Made by a program: the position numbers and the translations under genes. The notes below the pieces were generated by a model, which saw only the letters and a list, made by a program, of their open reading frames with translations, was not told where the DNA came from and did no database searches. Shown here one piece after another: positions 7,568 through 15,750 of a DNA stretch of 64,000 nt (within the stretch, counting starts at the first letter, position 1; each line of letters starts with the position of its first letter). Source of the stretch: Halioglobus japonicus (lineage in GTDB: Bacteria; Pseudomonadota; Gammaproteobacteria; Pseudomonadales; Halieaceae); contig NZ_CP019450.1 of NCBI RefSeq assembly GCF_001983995.1, positions 3,224,001-3,288,000 on the forward strand, written 5' to 3'.

Positions 7568-8179
7568 ATGAAGACAGCTACTCGAGATCGCATCCTGAAC
7601 TGCACAGCTAAATTGGCGACCACGCCCGATAACCGAAAGCTGACTATACGAAACGTAGCCGAAGACGCCGGGGTTACGACACAGGCGGTCTACACACTAT
7701 TCGGCGGGAAGGAAGGTTTAATCGCCGCTCTTTTTGAGGAGTGCTGGAATACGCTGACTCATCGTCTTCGCGATGTGCCAGAGAGCAGCCACCCCCTGGA
7801 AACCCTGTGTTCCCTAGGCCGTTGTTACATCCAGTTTGCCAAAGAGAATCCGGAGTTCTACACGCTAATGATCGGTCGGGCCACTGGCAGCGTTACCGTG
7901 CCTGATCGGGAGCTACGGCACGCGGCGCCGTGGAGTTCCATCACCATCAATGTCGTCAACAAAGCTATAGCTGATGAAATTCTATCCGGCTCACCAGACG
8001 AAATTGGACGTCTCCTCTGGTCCACGGCGCACGGGTACATCGATCTCACCATCCATGGATACCTTCGATCAGATGATGAGCGCTTTTTACAACAGGCAAC
8101 TCTGGCCTTGTTCAGCACTTTTGCCGGACCAAGATACTCGTCGGAGATGCTAATCAGCGAGGAGTGGTTCAGCTCTTGA
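7568..8179 (+). CDS. TetR-family transcriptional regulator
   Basis: The 203-residue protein has an N-terminal TetR helix-turn-helix (residues 10-55: LTIRNVAEDAGVTTQAVYTLFGGKEGLIAAL) and a C-terminal ligand domain that fits the WHG-type class (FYTLMIG, then LLWSTAHGYIDLTIHGYL). TetR proteins usually repress neighbouring genes until a small molecule binds. The gene sits just behind a strong promoter with a palindrome over its -10 box, and its stop codon overlaps the start of a reductase-like gene, so both are likely co-transcribed and autorepressed. The inducer is unknown. Base composition is lower in GC than neighbouring genes and the pair lies in a scarred region, consistent with acquisition. 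Confidence 0.9.
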   Translation: MKTATRDRILNCTAKLATTPDNRKLTIRNVAEDAGVTTQAVYTLFGGKEGLIAALFEECWNTLTHRLRDVPESSHPLETLCSLGRCYIQFAKENPEFYTLMIGRATGSVTVPDRELRHAAPWSSITINVVNKAIADEILSGSPDEIGRLLWSTAHGYIDLTIHGYLRSDDERFLQQATLALFSTFAGPRYSSEMLISEEWFSS

Positions 8180-9444
8180 AAACTTATCGATTGGTCGTGC
8201 TCGGTGCCACTGGCGTTACGGGTCAAAACACGTTCCGGCATCTTGCTGAGCATCTTCCGGCGGACTTTAGCTGGGCGATAGCCGGGAGAAATCCGGACAA
8301 AATGAAGAAGCTCGTGTCCGACTTCCCAGACAGGAATTCCACACCCGCTTACATCCCGGCGGACATCGTAGACAGAGATTCCGTCGATGCCCTAATCAAA
8401 AATTGCGACGTGCTGATTCACCTCGCGGGCCCTTACGCCACGCACGGCGAACTGTTTTTTGAAAAATGTATCGAGCATCGCACGCATTATGTCGATATCG
8501 GCGGCGAAACGTTCTTTATTAAGAGGATGATCGAAAAGTACCACCAGGCTGCGAGCGAAAAAAAAGTGATTTTGCTCCCCACGGCCGGGTACGAATCAGT
8601 ACCCTTTGATCTGCTAACCCTGCTTGCGATAACACATCTTGAAGGCGCCTATCAGGAGCACTGCGAAAAGATAAAAATTGTCACCTCATTCCACAGATTA
8701 GGGGGCGTCCGAGATAACCGTATTAGCGGAGGAAGCATCGGCACAATGAGGAACATTTTGGCGGGGGATGACTGCAATGCGTTTAATGACATGGCCTGCC
8801 TCCTGCCTCCCAAGGCAGACAACGGTCGGGTGCGAGACCGCAACAAGATTCGCTATGCTGCTCGCTATGATGAGGACGTCCAGGCTTTTACAGGTCCGCT
8901 GCAGCCCGCGCCCTTCCTGAACGTCCCTGTCGTTCTTCGTTCTGCACACCTCCTTTCCCAGGCTGGTATCGACTACGGAGCAAACTTCTCCTACAGCGAT
9001 TCCATGACTATGGAGTTCTATGCTGACAGCCCTGAGGGTCAGCAGCGAGCCGCGAAGAGAAGTGCGAGGATCAACAGAATTACCTCAATAGCGCTTGCAG
9101 GGCCCAGGCCACTGCGTGGGCTTATCCGACGCCGACTTGATAGCCTGGGTGTCGAGCCCGGTGACGGCCCCAGCCAGGAGTCGCTGCCCTTCGTTGACTA
9201 CACGCTGAGACTGTTTGGCGAATCTGACAGAGGGCGTTCTATACGGGCACAAGCCAGGGCTAAAGGGCATCCTGGCTACTTATCCACTTCAAAGATCGTC
9301 GCGGAGGTGGGGCTTTTTCTTGCGGAGGAGAACACTCGGCCGCCCGTTTCCTTCGGTGTGGTAACGCCCGCAACGGCGCTAGGACTAGAGTTTCTGCCCC
9401 GCTTGGAGCGAGCCGGCGTGAAGATGGAGATGTGCGATTACTAG
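8176..9444 (+). CDS. saccharopine dehydrogenase-like NAD(P)-binding protein
   Basis: The protein of about 422 residues opens with a Rossmann nucleotide-binding loop (VVLGATGVTGQNTF) and continues like the saccharopine dehydrogenase-like/trans-acting enoyl reductase family (CDVLIHLAGPYATHG, then CIEHRTHYVDIGGE). It probably catalyses an NAD(P)-linked reduction in the cytosol; the substrate is unknown. Two starts are possible: TTG at 8176, which overlaps the TetR stop and has a GAGGAG site 11 bases upstream, or GTG at 8164 inside the TetR gene. I prefer the TTG. The overlap implies translational coupling to the TetR gene. Confidence 0.75.
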   Translation: MKTYRLVVLGATGVTGQNTFRHLAEHLPADFSWAIAGRNPDKMKKLVSDFPDRNSTPAYIPADIVDRDSVDALIKNCDVLIHLAGPYATHGELFFEKCIEHRTHYVDIGGETFFIKRMIEKYHQAASEKKVILLPTAGYESVPFDLLTLLAITHLEGAYQEHCEKIKIVTSFHRLGGVRDNRISGGSIGTMRNILAGDDCNAFNDMACLLPPKADNGRVRDRNKIRYAARYDEDVQAFTGPLQPAPFLNVPVVLRSAHLLSQAGIDYGANFSYSDSMTMEFYADSPEGQQRAAKRSARINRITSIALAGPRPLRGLIRRRLDSLGVEPGDGPSQESLPFVDYTLRLFGESDRGRSIRAQARAKGHPGYLSTSKIVAEVGLFLAEENTRPPVSFGVVTPATALGLEFLPRLERAGVKMEMCDY

Positions 9445-9577
9445 TACGTCAAAGCCACTAGGCTGGAAGGGCTATACCGTTGGCGGAGCAACAACCTCTA
9501 ATCGTGACCGCTTTGTGGTTTTGACCTAAATCCGTGAACACCTAGAATAGAGCCAGAAAGCCCGGCGGATGTGTCAG

Positions 9578-9670
9578 ATGAGAAACCCCAAGGCGTACAA
9601 ACGCTATCGCACGGAGTTTACGCAAGAGGCGGTACACAGAGCAGCGGAGGAAGGCACAACCGATGAAGCG
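9578..9670 (+). pseudogene. IS3-family transposase OrfA remnant
   Basis: About 30 residues (NPKAYKRYRTEFTQEAVHRA, then AEEGTTDEAV) resemble the N-terminal helix-turn-helix of IS3-family OrfA proteins, which typically read KRYSxEFKxEAVxLVxExG. Homology stops abruptly, and the rest of the frame to 9775 is unrelated. No matching OrfB or terminal inverted repeats were found nearby. Confidence 0.45.
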
Positions 9671-9741
9671 GTCATCGGCCCAAGATTCTCCCAACGACTC
9701 AAAATAGGCGAAACCGGTCGTTCTGGATCGGGCTGGGCGAT

Positions 9742-9767
9742 GTCCGCTTTGGGCGACGAAAGCAGAC
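9742..9767. repeat. GTCCGCTTT hairpin 3
   Basis: GTCCGCTTT (9742-9750) pairs with AAAGCAGAC (9759-9767) with one mismatch across an 8-base loop. It is the same motif as the two hairpins at 7150 and 7198, on the other side of the TetR/reductase pair. Confidence 0.55.
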
Positions 9768-10184
9768 GTTGGTAACAGCCTATCCCAAAGGCTCCCATAA
9801 TCAAATAGCGGGGTCCTGGATATGGCCATACACCAGGCAACTTGTGAACGCACCGCGTGGAACCGAGGCCTAATCATTGGCCAAAAAAGGCCGCTGAAGA
9901 TAGTGTCTTTGGCTGGCGTCACACCGGCACGGGTGTGGTGGTAGCCCAGAAACGTGAAGCCCCGGTCTATACAAAGAAATACAGAAACACGAGCATCGCA
10001 ACGGTGCTGATGTTGGTCGTAACGGCGATAAAGCGCTGGGCTTTCATAGTCTGTCTCACGCTGGTGGTAATCAGGTTCTAGCGGCTTGGCGTCAAGTATT
10101 GAGCCGGCGTATGAAATAAACCTTAACTTTCCCAGCTCGGGGAACATATTATGGGGCTTCGTCCGACGGTAACTTTCCAACGCA

Positions 10185-11072
10185 ATGACATCGACTACGC
10201 GCGCGCCCATCAAGAACGCTATTTTTGCTGGCGGCGGCAGCCGCTGCCTTTGGCAGGTGGGTTTCTGGGACGGTGCCAATAGCGCGGGACTGGGCCTGCA
10301 GGACAGCGTGGACTATGCCGCCAGTACCAGCGCGGGATGTGCCATGGCCACCGCATGCATGCTCGGGCGCGGGGCCGAGGCGCTGGCCATGTTCAAGGTG
10401 CTAACCGATCAGAACCCCGCCAACATCCATTGGCACAATCTAAAACCCGGCTCTGGTACACCGCTGCTTCCGCACATGAACATGTACCGTCATGCCCTGA
10501 AGCACTTTCTCACGGAAGATGATCTTCAAGCACTGGCCGGGCGCAAATTGGAATTTCTGATGGCCCGGTTTCCCGCGTGGCTTCCCAACGCCATCGGCAC
10601 ACCGCTGGCGTTCAGCATCTACGGCCTGGAAAAACATCTCACCGGTGTATTGCACCCCAACTGGACAAGCAAATTGGGATTTGAGCCACTGCGTTACGGC
10701 AACCAGAACGCCGCCACCATTGCCGATCTGATCGACACGATCCTCGCATCGTCCTGTGTGCCGCCGGTACTGCCTTTTGGTCGCTATCGGGGGATGCGTG
10801 TACTCGATGGCGGTATCATCGACAACGTGCCCGCCTTCATGGCCGACGACCGCGAGGGAAACACGTTGGTGCTACTGAGCAAGCGCTATCGCCAGGCTCT
10901 GCCCACATCTGATACGCGTATCTACGTACAGCCCAGCGAGCAAATCCATCTCGATAAATTTGACTACGCCAATCCGCAGGGACTCCAGGACACCTATGAT
11001 CTAGGCTATGCCGATGGCAAGACTTTTACATCCCAACATTGGGAAAACACCCCTAGAGGAATCGCATTATGA
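10185..11072 (+). CDS. patatin-like phospholipase family protein
   Basis: The 295-residue protein shows the patatin signature: an oxyanion-hole glycine loop near the start (IFAGGGSRCLWQVGF), a nucleophile elbow STSAGC whose first small residue departs slightly from GxSxG, and the catalytic Asp in LDGGIIDNVP near residue 209. It should be a Ser/Asp lipid acyl hydrolase. No signal peptide is visible, so it probably acts in the cytosol or at the inner membrane face. Its stop codon overlaps the start of the next gene (ATGA), so the two are translationally coupled. The pairing of a lipase with a halohydrin-dehalogenase-type enzyme is unusual. Confidence 0.88.
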   Translation: MTSTTRAPIKNAIFAGGGSRCLWQVGFWDGANSAGLGLQDSVDYAASTSAGCAMATACMLGRGAEALAMFKVLTDQNPANIHWHNLKPGSGTPLLPHMNMYRHALKHFLTEDDLQALAGRKLEFLMARFPAWLPNAIGTPLAFSIYGLEKHLTGVLHPNWTSKLGFEPLRYGNQNAATIADLIDTILASSCVPPVLPFGRYRGMRVLDGGIIDNVPAFMADDREGNTLVLLSKRYRQALPTSDTRIYVQPSEQIHLDKFDYANPQGLQDTYDLGYADGKTFTSQHWENTPRGIAL

Positions 11073-11749
11073 GCCCGGTATTACAAGGCAAACGTATTCT
11101 CGTCACCCAGGCTGAAACATTCATGGGGCCCGCAATCTGTGACGAACTCACGGCTCAGGGTGCCGACGTCATTCGGCAAGAGGGTGCACTGACAACACCA
11201 GAGGCCGTGATTGATGCCATTGATTCAGCGGGTGACTTCGACATCCTCATTGCCAACCTCGCCATTGCAGCTCCAACGACACCGGCCACCGAGGTTGCGG
11301 ATGAAGAGTGGACAGCCGTTTTTGACGCCCTGGTTCACCCCCTGCCGCGACTTGCCCGTGCCGTGCTGCCTGCCTGGGAAGCGCGTGGCAGCGGCAAGCT
11401 GATTGTCGTTGGTAGTGCTTCTGCGCTGCGCGGCATTAATCGCACGTCGACCTACTGCGCCGCGCGCGGTGCCCAGGTGTCGTGGGTCCAGGCTGTGGGA
11501 CTGGAAATGGCCCGGCATGGCATTCAGGTGAATTGTATCGCACAGAACTTTGTGGAGAACCCGAGTTACTTTCCCACGGAAGTGCAGGAGAACCCGCGCT
11601 TTCAGGAGCGTCTGAAACGCGAGGTCCCCCTGGGCAGGCTGGTCACCGCTAAAGAGGATGTCAGCCTGATCGCCTACCTGTGCTCGGACGTGGCCGACTG
11701 TTTTGTCGGCCAGGTATTTCCGATGTGCGGTGGCTGGGTAGGCCGCTAA
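11069..11749 (+). CDS. halohydrin dehalogenase-like enzyme (SDR-derived)
   Basis: The 226-residue protein has an SDR outline but not SDR chemistry. Where NAD-dependent SDRs carry TGxxxGxG it has TQAETFMG, matching the T-x4-F/Y-x-G motif of halohydrin dehalogenases. Its active site is S-x12-Y-x3-R (Ser in VVGSAS, then TYCAAR) instead of Y-x3-K. Both motifs are those used to recognise halohydrin dehalogenases, which use a halide site in place of the cofactor site. The C-terminal region also agrees (YFPTE, then PLGRLVTAKE, then FVGQVFPMCGGW). Expected activity is vicinal haloalcohol to epoxide plus halide, or epoxide opening by small anions. It overlaps the patatin gene by 4 bases. Confidence 0.82.
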   Translation: MSPVLQGKRILVTQAETFMGPAICDELTAQGADVIRQEGALTTPEAVIDAIDSAGDFDILIANLAIAAPTTPATEVADEEWTAVFDALVHPLPRLARAVLPAWEARGSGKLIVVGSASALRGINRTSTYCAARGAQVSWVQAVGLEMARHGIQVNCIAQNFVENPSYFPTEVQENPRFQERLKREVPLGRLVTAKEDVSLIAYLCSDVADCFVGQVFPMCGGWVGR

Positions 11750-11757
11750 GCCACGAC

Positions 11758-12291
11758 TCAGGCGTTCGCTGCCTCAGCCCGGGGCTTGTGGCCGTCGGTC
11801 ATGTGGGTCAGCACCTCTCCCACGAGAGTCTTGCCCGCGAGATGGAAGGCACGACCAAAGCCCTTCACATAACGACCGTGGGTCGGCACCAGGCGGAACA
11901 TTTTGAAATCGGCAAGCTTACTCAGATTGCCCGGGCGGTCGCCGTGGCGCTGGACGAGACAGTCCAGCGCTGTCTGCCAGTCGTCAGAACCGTGCTCAAG
12001 CTGCTGCACGTCCATGGCGTAGTTAACGCGAATACGCGCATAGAGTTCCTCCGCTGAATCCTCATCTTCCACGATTAATACTGATGCTCTCGGGTTCTTC
12101 TGCAGGTTGACGCCGTGAACGGCTATCTCACTCAACAGCACGTAGAGACAATCCTCACCGATAGCAAACGGCGCATAAGAAGCGTAGGGGTAACCGTCCG
12201 CATCAATACTGGCCAACTGCAAACTCTTGCGCGCATCAATAAAGTCTCTCACCTCGGTACTGAGGCGAACCTGCATTGCTTTGTTTTTCAT
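11758..12291 (-). CDS. hutZ: HugZ/HutZ-family haem-degrading protein
   Basis: The 177-residue protein belongs to the pyridoxamine-phosphate-oxidase-like split-barrel group that includes HutZ/HugZ (SLQLASIDADGYPYASYAPF, then YVLLSEIAVHGVNLQKNPRASVLIVEDE). A late segment with histidine (LVPTHGRYVKGFGRAFHL) is where the family binds haem. It should open or store haem in the cytosol and release iron. It is the last gene of the minus-strand receptor-hutX-hutZ operon, 8 bases after hutX. It is shorter than HugZ proteins of about 250 residues but fits HutZ. Confidence 0.9.
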   Translation of the reverse strand: MKNKAMQVRLSTEVRDFIDARKSLQLASIDADGYPYASYAPFAIGEDCLYVLLSEIAVHGVNLQKNPRASVLIVEDEDSAEELYARIRVNYAMDVQQLEHGSDDWQTALDCLVQRHGDRPGNLSKLADFKMFRLVPTHGRYVKGFGRAFHLAGKTLVGEVLTHMTDGHKPRAEAANA

Positions 12292-12299
12292 AGTTTTCC

Positions 12300-12701
12300 T
12301 TACGCTGCGACCTTGAGTTGATCGCGGATCATGTTGAATTTTTCGAGCTGTGCGGCAAAAACCTCACCTTGCTCGTCGCGCCCGAGAAAGACCTTGAACA
12401 GGTTTTCACCGCTGGCGTTATTAAAGGTAAACGCATAACTTGCGCGCCCACGATGGAGTTTGTCCTGAAAGCCGATCGATGCGATGGCGTCGAGGCGGAT
12501 GTGGCCTTCAAAGCCACCCGAGGTACAGCCATCGAGGTTGTAGAACCCCATGCCAATGTCACCGGCGGGGAAACTGCCTTTGAACTCAAACACACAGCCA
12601 CCATGGAGGATAACCGTGGTCAATTTTCCCCAGGTGGCCACTTCGCGCAGCAGCGCCTCGGCCTCACTGCCCGCAAGTGCGGGCGCTGATTCATGACCCA
12701 T
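12300..12701 (-). CDS. hutX: HutX/HuvX-family cytosolic haem carrier
   Basis: The 133-residue protein matches the HutX/HuvX family by its central blocks (LHGGCVFEFKGSFPAG, then MGFYNLDG, then GFEGHIRLDAIASIGFQDKL, then ENLFKVFLGRDEQGE). HutX is thought to take haem from the importer and hand it to HutZ, the very next gene. I chose the ATG at 12701 because AGGAG lies just upstream; an in-frame GTG at 12710 is less likely. It is somewhat shorter at the N-terminus than the family's roughly 165 residues. The gene follows the receptor stop by 11 bases. Confidence 0.88.
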   Translation of the reverse strand: MGHESAPALAGSEAEALLREVATWGKLTTVILHGGCVFEFKGSFPAGDIGMGFYNLDGCTSGGFEGHIRLDAIASIGFQDKLHRGRASYAFTFNNASGENLFKVFLGRDEQGEVFAAQLEKFNMIRDQLKVAA

Positions 12702-12712
12702 GTCGATCACTC

Positions 12713-14737
12713 CTAGAAACGATATCGCGCGCTGAAAATCACTTCGCGGCCAGCGGAGTAAAGCTGTTCCCAGGCCTGGCGATAGTATTTGTCTTCGAGG
12801 TTGTTAACAGACAGATCGAAGCGCACGCCTTCAACTGCCTGTGGCTGCCAGCTGAGATACAGATCGGTAACGCCATAGCTGTCATAAACCGTGCCACCCA
12901 CATTTTCTTCGTAATCCGTACGCGCCTGGTCATCGGCGTATACGTAACGCACGCCGGCCAGCATATTGATGGATTCAAAACCAAAGGACGCATCAAGCTT
13001 CCAGGTATCGGCAGGAATATTGGTGAGGTCTTCACCGGTATTGTCATCTTCGCCGCGCACCTGTCCGTAAGAGGCTTTCAGTGCGAGAGGCCCACGCAGG
13101 TAGGCTGCAGAGATCTCCGCACCTTCCAGGATGGCTTCATCAACATTAAACCAGGAGGTAGTGCCCGGATCGAAGCGGGTAAAGTCCGGGAACGCCACGA
13201 CCTGTTCGATGAAGTTGTCGACATTGTTTTGGAACACTGCCGCTTCCACGTGAATAACATCGGCGCCAAGCGTGTCCGCGAAAGCCATCTTGGCATTCAA
13301 CTCCGTGTTAGCTGCCTCTTCTGGCTCGAGCTCTGGATTGGGTTCAAAGGTATTGCAAAAACCGGGGAACATGCAGAAGTGATAACCGGTGCTGTACAAC
13401 TCCTCGGAACCCGGCGCGCGGAAAGCACGATCGTGACGCACGCTGAGAACCAACCAATCTGCTGCATCCCAGACAATCGCTGCCGACGGTGAAGTGGCGC
13501 TGTCACTGGAGCTGGCATCGAGATTTTTCGCCTCGGTTTCGAAATCGTCGTAGCGCAATCCGAACTCCAGGTTCCAGGCATCCGCCAGTGGCACCTCCGC
13601 CAGGCCATACACGCTCCAGGATGTGGTCTGAGCTTCCGGCGGCTGTGGGCGATTTTCGCCGCCGCGCGCGGTGTCGAAATCTTCAATGTAGGTATCGATT
13701 CCGTAGAGCAGACGCGTATTACCCAACAGGCTCTGGTTGGTCAGATTGAAGCCCCAGGTGTCAATCTCTGTGGTATCCGCGCGGCCGTCGGCGACGCGGA
13801 CCTCATCCATCTCTACCTGATTGTTATACAAACGGGCCTCGAGGTTCAGCCAGTCGTTACCTGCATCCAGGCGATAGGATAGGTTGGTGTTGTCGGTGGT
13901 CTGCTTGCGGTCAATCATGAAGTTGCTGGTGCCATTGAGCTCTGCAGCGGCATTGGTCGGGACCGCACCGTCCCAGTCAGAGTGACGATAGGCGAGCTCA
14001 ATATCCTGGCCCTCTGCAAGGTTCCAGTTCAGTTTACCCATCGCCCCCCAGGACTCAGACTCTGAACCCAGCAGTTCTTGACCATTACCCATTTCGAGAT
14101 GGTCGCTATCGCGTCCATAGCCGCTCACAAGCCAGCCAAAGTCACCTTGCTTGCCGGCGAGGGCCATAGTGGCCGTGGCACCGTCGTTATTGTCGTTGTA
14201 ACCACCCTTCGCAAAACCGCCCAACCCGCTGTCACCGTCGACCAGATCGTCAGCGTTAATCGTGTTCTGCGCGACCACCCCGCCGATGGCACCGGATCCC
14301 CAGAGACTACTCGCCGGACCGCGCACCGCCTCAACGGACTTGACCAACTCTGGATCGAGGAAATAACTGGGACGATGGCCAGACTCGAAGTTTTGTCGGG
14401 CGCCATCGATAGTCTGCAATACTTTGTTGCCAGTCAGGCCTCGCACGTTAACCGTCTGGTTGGCCGCTCGAGGCCCACCACTGGTTGTGATGTTCGGCGA
14501 GTACGCCAGGGCTTCAGCAATTGACTTGGGCTGAATTTGCAAGAGCTCTTCCTGGTCCACCACAGCGATACTACGCGCCACCTCATTGAGCGGCTTTTCG
14601 ATACGCGTTGCGGTTACGACAACAGTTTCCAGGGCGGCTTGCTGCTCGCTGACAGTCTCTTCGGCCCAGGACGGGTTAACCGCCGCAGCGACGGCGGTCA
14701 CCATGGTTAGTGATTTGAATACCCCACATTTGTGCAT
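12713..14737 (-). CDS. TonB-dependent haem/haemoglobin receptor
   Basis: The 674-residue outer-membrane protein has a signal peptide (cleavage near PSWAEE), a TonB box (LETVVVTATR), a plug domain (about residues 50-160, with NVRGLTGNKVLQTIDGAR) and a 22-strand barrel ending in the aromatic ARYRF. It carries the FRAP motif and, after a TGYHF stretch whose His may be the haem ligand, an NPEL motif (family: NPNL), as in haem receptors. It heads the operon receptor-hutX-hutZ and shares a Fur-box-like promoter region with hutBCD. It should import haem or haem-protein-derived haem with energy from TonB; no tonB-exbBD is in the window. Confidence 0.93.
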   Translation of the reverse strand: MHKCGVFKSLTMVTAVAAAVNPSWAEETVSEQQAALETVVVTATRIEKPLNEVARSIAVVDQEELLQIQPKSIAEALAYSPNITTSGGPRAANQTVNVRGLTGNKVLQTIDGARQNFESGHRPSYFLDPELVKSVEAVRGPASSLWGSGAIGGVVAQNTINADDLVDGDSGLGGFAKGGYNDNNDGATATMALAGKQGDFGWLVSGYGRDSDHLEMGNGQELLGSESESWGAMGKLNWNLAEGQDIELAYRHSDWDGAVPTNAAAELNGTSNFMIDRKQTTDNTNLSYRLDAGNDWLNLEARLYNNQVEMDEVRVADGRADTTEIDTWGFNLTNQSLLGNTRLLYGIDTYIEDFDTARGGENRPQPPEAQTTSWSVYGLAEVPLADAWNLEFGLRYDDFETEAKNLDASSSDSATSPSAAIVWDAADWLVLSVRHDRAFRAPGSEELYSTGYHFCMFPGFCNTFEPNPELEPEEAANTELNAKMAFADTLGADVIHVEAAVFQNNVDNFIEQVVAFPDFTRFDPGTTSWFNVDEAILEGAEISAAYLRGPLALKASYGQVRGEDDNTGEDLTNIPADTWKLDASFGFESINMLAGVRYVYADDQARTDYEENVGGTVYDSYGVTDLYLSWQPQAVEGVRFDLSVNNLEDKYYRQAWEQLYSAGREVIFSARYRF

Positions 14738-14808
14738 CGCTCGATCTCCTGTGTATTGGGATTGCGTGTTGGAAAGGCCGGCAATCTAGCAGCGAATTCC
14801 CCACATGT

Positions 14809-14827
14809 AAATGATAATGATTCTTAT
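14809..14827. promoter_or_regulatory. Fur-box-like operator between divergent haem operons
   Basis: AAATGATAATGATTCTTAT closely matches the Fur consensus GATAATGATAATCATTATC. It lies between the receptor operon (minus strand) and hutBCD (plus strand), so one site could repress both directions when iron is plentiful. Confidence 0.8.
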
Positions 14828-14913
14828 TGTATTTATTATTTGCAAAAAGTACTATGAGCTCGCTCACCCACACAGGGCCTGACAGGCCTTCGACGAAAAT
14901 TGGAGTACTACGA

Positions 14914-15750
14914 ATGCAACGCGGATTTATGGCACTGATGTTCGGCCTGGTGCTGGCCGTCTCTTTTGGCGTCCACGCCCAACCTCGCGTGATCAGCACC
15001 GACGGCGGTGCTACGCAGATTCTGTTCGCGCTTAACGTGGACAGCGCTCTGGTCGGCGTCGATGTCACCAGCGCTCTCCCGGAGGGATATCGTTCAGTGC
15101 CGAATGTCGGATACCACCGTGCACTGTCCCCGGAGGGCGTATTGGCACTTCAGCCTGATCTGGTCATTGGTTCGGAGCACATTGGGCCCGCGGCGGTACT
15201 ATCCACACTCGCCAGCGCTGACGTCGCGGTGCTACAACTGCCCTCCCCCGACAGTGTCGCCACCCTGAAAGCCAACGTGCAGGAAATTGCGCAGTCCACA
15301 GGTGCCACCGACCATGCCGCTGAAGTAATCTCGGCCATCGAAGCAGATTCGCAGCGACTTGCCGCAGCAGACCTCGGCGCTGAGAGAGTCGCATTCATCC
15401 TCAGTATCGAACCCGGCAAACTGCTCATAGCTGGCACAAACACCGCCGGCGATGCCTTCATCCAGTTACTTGGCGCGAGCAATATCGGCGGCTTCGATGC
15501 CTATCGCACACTGTCTGCCGAAGCACTGCTAGAGCTAAACCCCTCGCTTATTCTGGTCGCGAGCCACGAGGGTGCTTCCCCAGCGCGACTCCTGGAATTG
15601 AACGCCATACTCGAATACGGGGATGCCGCGAAGCGCGGACGAATACTCAGCGTTAACGCGGCGAATCTTGTTGCCGGGCTGAGCCCCGGTGCGATCGCTG
15701 ACGCGGTGCGTCTGGCAGATTCGCTTGGCCAATCGACCGCGGCACAATGA
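14914..15750 (+). CDS. hutB: periplasmic haem-binding protein of ABC importer
   Basis: This is a class III periplasmic substrate-binding protein of the haem (HutB/HmuT) type with a signal peptide (LMFGLVLAVSFGVHAQPRV). The fold is marked by VISTDGGATQILFALN, a YHRALSPEGVLALQPDLVIGSEHIGP block and LVAGLSPGAIADAVRLAD near the end. I chose the ATG at 14914 (GGAGT site, signal peptide directly after); a frame from 14827 would overlap the Fur-like box. It should carry haem from the receptor to the HutCD importer. The stop overlaps the hutC start (ATGA). Confidence 0.9.
   Translation: MQRGFMALMFGLVLAVSFGVHAQPRVISTDGGATQILFALNVDSALVGVDVTSALPEGYRSVPNVGYHRALSPEGVLALQPDLVIGSEHIGPAAVLSTLASADVAVLQLPSPDSVATLKANVQEIAQSTGATDHAAEVISAIEADSQRLAAADLGAERVAFILSIEPGKLLIAGTNTAGDAFIQLLGASNIGGFDAYRTLSAEALLELNPSLILVASHEGASPARLLELNAILEYGDAAKRGRILSVNAANLVAGLSPGAIADAVRLADSLGQSTAAQ

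Larger units (their letters stand above)
9445..10184. other. gene-poor interval with transposase remnant
   Basis: I find no intact gene in these 740 bases. A short IS3-type OrfA remnant (9578-9670) and one GTCCGCTTT-type hairpin (9742-9767) are listed separately. A 245-codon minus-strand frame lacks any recognisable motif. The interval separates the acquired-looking TetR/reductase pair from the patatin operon. Confidence 0.5.

Noticed and set aside
9967..10047. 26-codon hydrophobic minus-strand peptide
   Set aside because: It could be a membrane peptide or a gene remnant, but there is no conservation evidence available and no clear ribosome-binding site.
9542..10279. 245-codon minus-strand frame
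   Set aside because: The composition is not protein-like, no motif is present and it overlaps the start of the patatin gene.
12677..13492. 271-codon plus-strand frame
   Set aside because: It lies antisense to the haem receptor gene, whose protein is clearly real.
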